NCBI GenBank assembly: GCA_022572865.1
Contig: JACZVB010000038.1
Coordinates: 1 to 8,849, forward strand
DNA from: Chloroflexota bacterium
GTDB lineage: Bacteria; Chloroflexota; Dehalococcoidia; Plut-88900
Reading direction: 5' to 3'
DNA length: 8,849 nt
Shown here: positions 4,034 through 8,849 of the stretch, one piece after another
Numbering within the stretch: position 1 is the first letter of the stretch
How the letters are laid out: each line of letters opens with the position of its first letter
Made by a program: the position numbers and the translations under genes
The notes under the pieces: model-generated
What the model was told of the DNA's origin: nothing
The model's input: only the letters and a program-made list of their open reading frames with translations
Databases searched by the model: none

Positions 4034-6855
4034 CTCTTTGCTATGGCCTCCAGGACCCTCTCGGGAGTGGCGGGGAGATCGAAAATTCGGGCCCCGGTGG
4101 CATCCGCGATGGCGTTGACGATGGCGGCGACGATGGGAACGTCGCTCATTTCACCACCCCCTTTCGCGCCGAAGGGCCCCCTGGAATACTCCCCCTCCAC
4201 AGCGATCACCCTTATCTCCTCGGGGGCCTGGGCTATGGTGGGCAGTCCGTATGCCTTGATGGTGCGGGTCTCTCCCGGGACGTACCTCTCGGTCAGGGTA
4301 AGGCCCATGCCGAACACTATCCCGCCTTCACACTGGCCCTCGTAGCTTAGAGGGTGGATGATCTTGCCGGAGTCCGCGGCGTAGACCACCCTGAGGACCT
4401 TTACCTGGCCCTTCTCCGTGTTCACGTCCACCTCGGCCAGGGTGGTGGCGTAGCCAAAGACATCGCAGTTTGACCCCTGGCCCGTCTCCGGGTCGAAGGC
4501 CTGGAGGGTGGACTTCTCGCTGTAGGTCTTGGCGTGCTTAAAGGCGAAGGCGCCTTCGTACTTGGTGGGAATACCCTTTTCCCTGAAATGGGCAGCGAGC
4601 TGCTGGAAGGAGATCCTGTCCGCAGGGGTCCGAAGGGAGAAGGCGTACCCAGCTTGTAGCTGGATGTTGTCTGGGCTGTCCTCCAGTAACTCCGAGGCCG
4701 TTTCCGTCATGGCCTTCCTGAGGGACTTTGCGGCATCGTGGACTGCGCCGCCAGCCAGGGTTATGGTGCCCTGGGAAGCCGTGATGTGGGGATAGGGCGC
4801 CCCGATGGTGTCGCCCATGACTATCTCCACTGATTCGATGGGCACACCCAGCTCTTCGGCGGCTATCTGAGCCATGGCCGTCTTGCTTCCCTGCCCCTTC
4901 TCCACCGCTCCCACCAGGACTCGCACATGCCCGTCCTCCAGCAGCTCCGTTGCCGCTTCAAACCTGCCACCGACGCCGATGGCCCTCCACCCGCAGCCCA
5001 GACCCACCCCCCGCTTCCAGGGAGGCTCGGGCGGGTCGGAGATGGCCAGGGCCCTGGCCTCGTCGTAAGGCTCACGGATCGCCTCCAGCGTGGCCCTGGT
5101 TCCCACGCTCTCCTCCAGCACCATTCCCGTGTGCAGCCGGTCTCCCACTTCCAGGGCGTTGATGATTCGGATATCCAGCTTGTCCATGCCGAGCTTTTCG
5201 GCCAGCATGTCCATCTGGGTCTCGTGGACCAGGGCCGACTGGATACTGGTTATGCCCCTTATGGGAATGGCCCTGGGGCTGTTGGTGCAGGCCTCGTTGG
5301 CCTCGATGCGGACGTTGGGCACCCGGTACGGGCCTGTGAGGAAGTAGGCGTTCCGGCTAAGGCAGTCGTTGATGGCCTCACCAGGATTGTGGCTCCAGCT
5401 CCCGCCATCGACCAGGATGTCCGACTCCAGCGCGACCAGCCGCCCGTCCCTGGCAGCCCCAGTCCTGCACTTTATGTGGAAGGAGTACCACTTGGAGGAG
5501 CCGAGGAGCGACTCCTCCCGGCTGTATACTAGTCTCACCGGCATCCTGGTCTTCATCGTCAGAAGGGCCAGGACCCCGGCGTGGAGATAGTCCTCCCGCC
5601 CGCCGAAATTGCCGCCCATCTCGGGGCAGATTATGCGTATCCTGTCCCTCTCCATGTTCATCATGCCCGAGATGAATGTGTGCCCTTCGAAGGCCTCGTG
5701 GGAGGGGAACCGGATGAGAAGCCGGCCGTCCTGGTCCAGGCAGGCGAGGCCCGCCTCCGGCTCCATGTAGAAGTGCTCCCACCTGGGGGTGGTGAAGGTG
5801 TTCTCGACTACCACATAGGCCTGCTCCAGGCCCTTTCTCGCATCCCCGGATATCACCCTCCTGGCATGTACCACATTGGGCTCGGGAGGGTTGATGAGGG
5901 GGGCGTCCTCGCTGCCGGCCCGAAGGAAGTCCAGCACGGGGGGCAGGGGCTCGTATTCGATGTGGATTCTCCGAAGCGCTTCTTCGGCGATCTCCTCGGA
6001 GATGGCGGCTACTGCGGCCACCGCCTCCCCCAGGAATCTCACCTTGTCCCGGGGAAACAGGAATGTCTGGGGCTTGCCGTTGGGCATCTCCGGCTTTCCG
6101 GGTATGTCCCTGGCGGTGACCACGGCCTCGACCCCCGACATGGCCTCGGCCTCCGAGGTGTCGATTGACGTAATTCTGGCATGGTGGTGAGGACTGCGGA
6201 GCACCCTGGCATAGAGCATCCCTTCCATCTTCAGGTCAGCGGCGTACCTGGCGGCGCCGGTGACCTTGTCTCTATCGTCTAGGCGGACCACGCTCACCCC
6301 GACGATGGGCCCTCCACGCGTAGTATCGGCCTCCTTTGTCCCGGCACCTTGCAGAGCTTCGGCGGCTTGCAGTACCGCGTCGATCACCTTTATGTAGCCG
6401 GTGCAGCGGCAGATGTTGCGAGAGAGCCTCTTCACCACCTCCTGCCGGGTGGGGTTGGGATGGCGGTTCAGGAGGGCCGAGGCCTCCATGATGATCCCCG
6501 GAATGCAGAAGCCGCATTGGGAAGCGCCCAGATCGATGAAGGCCTGCTGCAGCGGGTGCAGCGAATCACTGGTTGGTCTCGAAGCGGCCTGTTCCACCAG
6601 GTATCGAGGGGCCAGCCCCTCGATGGTGATTATCTCCTTGCCCTGGGCCCGGGAGACGGGCAGAAGGCAGGACATGACCCCCTTGCCGCCGAACAGAACG
6701 ATGCAGCTTCCGCACTCGCCGCCGTCGCAGGCCACTTTGGCCCCGGTCAGGTCCAGGTCCTCTCGTAGAACGTCCAGAAGAGTGCGGTCGGGGTCCGTCT
6801 CGATCTCCCGCCTCTCTCCGTTCACCGTGAGGATGATGGGGTTCCTGGTTACCAA
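4021..6855 (-). CDS. Fused molybdenum hydroxylase (xanthine dehydrogenase/aldehyde oxidoreductase family), FAD-less
   Basis: A 944-residue protein joins the small iron-sulfur subunit and the large molybdopterin subunit. The plant-type [2Fe-2S] domain (about 5-80) carries C43, C48, C51 and C63; the second [2Fe-2S] domain (about 90-170) carries C114, C117 and the CRCTGY pair C149/C151. A linker (about 170-185) leads to the a/b hammerhead domain (about 186-305) and the Mo-binding domains: GGNFGG at 414-419, R533-G534, EKGQG at 652-656, and the likely catalytic glutamate E902 in GGGEMS. The architecture matches Desulfovibrio aldehyde oxidoreductase (Mop). No FAD domain or CoxM-like gene is present in the window. 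The family uses water to hydroxylate N-heterocycles or aldehydes. Start is TTG at 6855, with GGGAGGAG 10 nt upstream and good alignment of the first strand. First gene of the run; its end overlaps the LLM gene. Confidence 0.95.
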   Translation of the reverse strand: MVTRNPIILTVNGERREIETDPDRTLLDVLREDLDLTGAKVACDGGECGSCIVLFGGKGVMSCLLPVSRAQGKEIITIEGLAPRYLVEQAASRPTSDSLHPLQQAFIDLGASQCGFCIPGIIMEASALLNRHPNPTRQEVVKRLSRNICRCTGYIKVIDAVLQAAEALQGAGTKEADTTRGGPIVGVSVVRLDDRDKVTGAARYAADLKMEGMLYARVLRSPHHHARITSIDTSEAEAMSGVEAVVTARDIPGKPEMPNGKPQTFLFPRDKVRFLGEAVAAVAAISEEIAEEALRRIHIEYEPLPPVLDFLRAGSEDAPLINPPEPNVVHARRVISGDARKGLEQAYVVVENTFTTPRWEHFYMEPEAGLACLDQDGRLLIRFPSHEAFEGHTFISGMMNMERDRIRIICPEMGGNFGGREDYLHAGVLALLTMKTRMPVRLVYSREESLLGSSKWYSFHIKCRTGAARDGRLVALESDILVDGGSWSHNPGEAINDCLSRNAYFLTGPYRVPNVRIEANEACTNSPRAIPIRGITSIQSALVHETQMDMLAEKLGMDKLDIRIINALEVGDRLHTGMVLEESVGTRATLEAIREPYDEARALAISDPPEPPWKRGVGLGCGWRAIGVGGRFEAATELLEDGHVRVLVGAVEKGQGSKTAMAQIAAEELGVPIESVEIVMGDTIGAPYPHITASQGTITLAGGAVHDAAKSLRKAMTETASELLEDSPDNIQLQAGYAFSLRTPADRISFQQLAAHFREKGIPTKYEGAFAFKHAKTYSEKSTLQAFDPETGQGSNCDVFGYATTLAEVDVNTEKGQVKVLRVVYAADSGKIIHPLSYEGQCEGGIVFGMGLTLTERYVPGETRTIKAYGLPTIAQAPEEIRVIAVEGEYSRGPFGAKGGGEMSDVPIVAAIVNAIADATGARIFDLPATPERVLEAIAKRCSE

Positions 6856-6865
6856 ATCGAGGGGT

Positions 6866-6873
6866 CTCCTCCC
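6866..6873 (-). promoter_or_regulatory. Shine-Dalgarno supporting the TTG start of the Mo hydroxylase
   Basis: Minus-strand GGGAGGAG ends 10 nt before the TTG at 6855. An ATG at 6875 directly before it is out of frame with the hydroxylase and has no ribosome-binding site of its own. Therefore TTG is the best-supported start. Confidence 0.7.
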
Positions 6874-6920
6874 ATTGAAGTGTCGGGATCGTCAAGGCCC
6901 AGCCTTTGATGACCCAGGGG

Positions 6921-6948
6921 ATTGTACCATGAGATATGAGGGTGTCCC
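6921..6948 (-). promoter_or_regulatory. Candidate sigma-70-type promoter for the minus-strand gene run
   Basis: On the minus strand TACAAT (6926-6921, five of six consensus positions) is preceded after 16 bp by GGGACA (6948-6943, four of six). Transcription would begin near 6914, leaving a leader of roughly 60 nt before the TTG start of the molybdenum hydroxylase. It is placed where a promoter is expected in the divergent intergenic region. Consensus rules for the actual host are unknown, so this is a pattern match only. Confidence 0.45.
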
Positions 6949-7038
6949 TGTGGAAACCCCATCCTTATGATGTCGCCGGAGTCGGGGGCGCCGTGAAGGA
7001 GAGCTATACGCTGCCAACAAGGGCAGTGTGTTAATCTG

Positions 7039-7067
7039 AGTCCCGGCTTGTCTCGATACTCGGGACT
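7039..7067. repeat. Inverted repeat in the leader of the second LLM gene
   Basis: Arms AGTCCCG (7039-7045) and CGGGACT (7061-7067) form a perfect 7-bp stem that a G-T pair can extend, around a 15-nt spacer or smaller. It lies 54 bp before the ATG at 7122. The stretch from 7040 resembles 81-104 next to repeat copy 1 at about 18 of 24 positions. It could be an operator, a leader hairpin or a repeat remnant. Confidence 0.5.
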
Positions 7068-7121
7068 TATCGTGGCGGCAGTGAGCTAGCGACACAAGTT
7101 TATCAAGGATCGGCGGGTGAC

Positions 7122-8117
7122 ATGAAATTCGGAGTAGGCATCGTCAGCAACGAGCCCCTGCCCAAAGTGGTGGCCCAGGTGAAGCTGGCCGAGGAGCTGG
7201 GGTATGAGAGCGCTTGGCTCATCGACTCTCAGCTTACGTGCCGGGAGCTGTACGTAACCCTCACGGCCTGCGCCCTGGCCACCTCCACAATAAAGCTGGC
7301 GGCTGGGGTCACGGCACCCCATACCCGGCACCCCAGTGTGACGGCCAGCGCCTTCGCCTCATTGAACGAGATCGCCGAGGGGAGGCTGATTCTGGGGGTC
7401 AGTATCGGCAACACCCTTGTGCGGACCATTGGCGTCAGGCCGGCGACGGTGCGGGAGCTGGAGGGCTATGTGGGGACGGTGCGAGGTCTTCTGGATAACC
7501 AGAAGGTCCAATTCGAAGGGGGTGTGGAGGGTAAGATAACCTGGCTGGAAGGCCCGACCGGGATACCCATCTATGTGGCGGCCTCGGGCCCCCGGCTCAC
7601 CCGGGCCGCGGGCCGGATGGCCGATGGAGTCCTGCTCCATTACGGAGCGTTGCCGAACCGGATTAGGGAGGGGATAGAGCTGGTGAGAGCTGGGACGGAG
7701 GATGCGGAGAGATCGCTGAGTCAGGTGGACCTCAATGCCTGGGTCATCACTTCGGTGTCTTCGGATGGGGACCTCGCTCGGGAGCATGTCAGGGGGCGGG
7801 TGGCCGTTATGCTGGGCATGATCGACTTAGGGAGGTTCAGCGATGAGGAGCGGGAGGCGATTGGCCGGATAAGGGAAGGGTCCGACTTCTCGCAGGTAAC
7901 CAGCTCCGACTCGGGCCCCGGCCCCCCCGAGCTGGACGGGTTCATCGATATGTTCACCCTGGCCGGCACACCCCAGGAAGCCGGGGCCAAGGTCCAGACC
8001 CTGGCCACCGTATCGGAGTTAAGCCAGATCGTGATCACCTTGCCCGCGTCGGGAGGAAGATTCCCTTCTATAGAGTCGATCATGCGGGACTTCGCCAAAG
8101 GGGTCATGGGAGTGTAG
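7122..8117 (+). CDS. LLM-class, Mer-like F420- or flavin-dependent oxidoreductase (second paralogue)
   Basis: This 331-residue TIM-barrel oxidoreductase belongs to the same LLM/Mer-like group as the protein at 3032-4033. Shared landmarks fall at nearly the same residues: AEELGYESAWL (23-33), STIKLAAGV (55-63), EIAEGR (83-88), and YVAASGPR then GRMADGV (151-170). TRHP at 68-71 matches the usual Mer-type segment better than TRTA in the other copy. The two are clearly diverged, not recent duplicates, and likely handle different substrates. The ATG at 7122 is preceded by AAGGA (7105-7109) at a rather long 12-nt spacing, and by GGGTGA almost touching it, so initiation signals are weak. It is divergent from the molybdenum hydroxylase, which hints at shared control. 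The cofactor is inferred from family. Confidence 0.92.
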   Translation: MKFGVGIVSNEPLPKVVAQVKLAEELGYESAWLIDSQLTCRELYVTLTACALATSTIKLAAGVTAPHTRHPSVTASAFASLNEIAEGRLILGVSIGNTLVRTIGVRPATVRELEGYVGTVRGLLDNQKVQFEGGVEGKITWLEGPTGIPIYVAASGPRLTRAAGRMADGVLLHYGALPNRIREGIELVRAGTEDAERSLSQVDLNAWVITSVSSDGDLAREHVRGRVAVMLGMIDLGRFSDEEREAIGRIREGSDFSQVTSSDSGPGPPELDGFIDMFTLAGTPQEAGAKVQTLATVSELSQIVITLPASGGRFPSIESIMRDFAKGVMGV

Positions 8118-8158
8118 GGCACTGTCCAAAGCTGAGGCCTTGGATCAAGCCACGTTCT

Positions 8159-8809
8159 TCAAGTCACCCTGTAAACGAAGACTCTGTGGGTGATGTCTGG
8201 TTCGTCGTAGGGCATACTCTGGAAAGGGGCCGTGACCTCTACGAAACTCCACCTGCCCTCTCGTTCTAAAATGTCCTGCTTGGCCCGAAACTTAGGCTGC
8301 ACAATCTCGTTGTCGATCATGCTAAAGATAATCGGCCCCCCGGGCCTGGTGACCCGGACCAGCTCGTCCAGGGACTCCGGAGGTGCGTGACCCAGGCTAA
8401 GGACGCCCATGGCCACCGTTGCCGCAAAGGAGTCATCGGCGAAGTCCAGGGTCTCTCCCAGGGTCATCTGCCTTAGCTCTCGATAGGCTCCTTTATTGCG
8501 GGCTACGTCCAGCATCCCTTGCGACAGGTCCATGGCCACCATATTCTGATACCCGAGAATGTGAAGGCTTTCCCCCAGGATACCGGTCCCGGCGCCTGCG
8601 TCCAACAGGCGGCCTTCTGGGGAGGGAGCGTGCCGGACCACCAGACCAATACATACTGACGGTAGTTTATAGCCGTAGCTCAGTAAGTCTTCGTCGTAGT
8701 CTTCGGCCCAGGCGTCGTATCGCTCGGCCAGCTTCTTGTTGCCCCTGGTTGCGTAAATCCACTTGAGCCTATCTGCTCTATCCGGAATATCCATAGGCCC
8801 TCTTTTCAA
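8159..8809 (-). CDS. Class I SAM-dependent methyltransferase, METTL27/WBSCR27-like
   Basis: This 216-residue Rossmann-fold methyltransferase has a recognisable motif I LLDAGAGTG (68-76, binds S-adenosylmethionine), the post-I acidic strand VAMDLSQGML (91-100), the motif IV-like DSFAATVAMGVLS (126-138) and RPGGPIIFS (155-163). The N-terminal LAERYDAWAEDYDEDL is typical of the small WBSCR27/METTL27-type group. Substrate is unknown. Start is TTG at 8809, supported by TGAGGA about 8 nt upstream; an ATG at 8794 (residue 6) with AGAGGG close before it is an alternative. It converges on the second LLM gene with a 41-bp gap and has no visible link to the hydrolase run, so it is probably an independent transcription unit whose promoter lies at or beyond the right edge. 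Confidence 0.9.
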   Translation of the reverse strand: MKRGPMDIPDRADRLKWIYATRGNKKLAERYDAWAEDYDEDLLSYGYKLPSVCIGLVVRHAPSPEGRLLDAGAGTGILGESLHILGYQNMVAMDLSQGMLDVARNKGAYRELRQMTLGETLDFADDSFAATVAMGVLSLGHAPPESLDELVRVTRPGGPIIFSMIDNEIVQPKFRAKQDILEREGRWSFVEVTAPFQSMPYDEPDITHRVFVYRVT

Positions 8810-8849
8810 GTAGTCATCCTCAATACAGAGAGGTAAAGGGCGAGAGCAG

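Larger units (their letters stand above)
6856..7121. other. Divergent intergenic region between Mo hydroxylase and second LLM gene
   Basis: This 266-bp gap separates genes that read away from one another. It holds the candidate minus-strand promoter at 6921-6948, an out-of-frame eight-codon ORF at 6849-6875, and an inverted repeat at 7039-7067. No convincing -35/-10 pair was found for the plus-strand gene. A shared regulator binding here is possible; no regulator gene is in the window. Confidence 0.6.

Noticed and set aside
8136..8151. Small hairpin between the convergent LLM and methyltransferase genes
   Set aside because: The 6-bp stem contains a bulge and lacks a T-run on either strand, so it is not a credible terminator.

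Overview
This window looks like accessory metabolic DNA from an environmental bacterium that uses the deazaflavin cofactor F420. GC content is high (about 60% by eye). Three of the seven genes belong to families with many F420-dependent members: two Mer-like LLM oxidoreductases and one PPOX-fold protein. That family mix, plus the G/C-run hairpin repeats between genes, is most like uncultured Chloroflexota (Dehalococcoidia/SAR202-type). This is an inference from gene style only; an actinobacterium or another F420-using phylum cannot be excluded.

Layout. Five genes occupy 136-6855 on the minus strand and read leftwards in this order: (1) a FAD-less fused molybdenum hydroxylase of the xanthine dehydrogenase/aldehyde oxidoreductase family (4021-6855); (2) an LLM-class oxidoreductase overlapping it by 13 bp (3032-4033); (3) a beta-ureidopropionase-like carbon-nitrogen hydrolase (2119-2988); (4) a dihydropyrimidinase/hydantoinase (550-1953); (5) a PPOX-class, probably F420-binding protein only 15 bp after it (136-534). 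A 266-bp divergent intergenic region (6856-7121) separates this run from a second, paralogous LLM oxidoreductase on the plus strand (7122-8117). A stand-alone SAM-dependent methyltransferase (8159-8809, minus) converges on that gene. No RNA gene, CRISPR array, transposase or regulator gene was found.

How the genes may work together. Dihydropyrimidinase and beta-ureidopropionase are consecutive enzymes of reductive pyrimidine (or hydantoin) breakdown: ring opening to an N-carbamoyl amino acid, then loss of CO2 and NH3. The usual first enzyme, dihydropyrimidine dehydrogenase (PreA/PreT or PydA type), is absent. In its place are a molybdenum hydroxylase, typical of N-heteroaromatic ring hydroxylation, and putative F420-dependent oxidoreductases. 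The proposal, which is inference, is an N-heterocycle catabolic cassette: ring hydroxylation, deazaflavin- or flavin-dependent ring reduction or oxidation, hydrolytic ring opening, then decarbamoylation. This is the most interesting hypothesis in the window.

Non-coding structure. Two copies of a structured G/C-run repeat (about 12-80 and 1997-2107) lie in the same orientation, each beginning its core hairpin 61 nt past the stop codon of a minus-strand gene. Their 39-bp cores match at 34 positions, and one difference is a compensated base pair. On the minus strand the core hairpin is followed by a T-rich run, so it may act as a terminator or attenuator, including one inside the putative operon between the hydrolase and dihydropyrimidinase genes.
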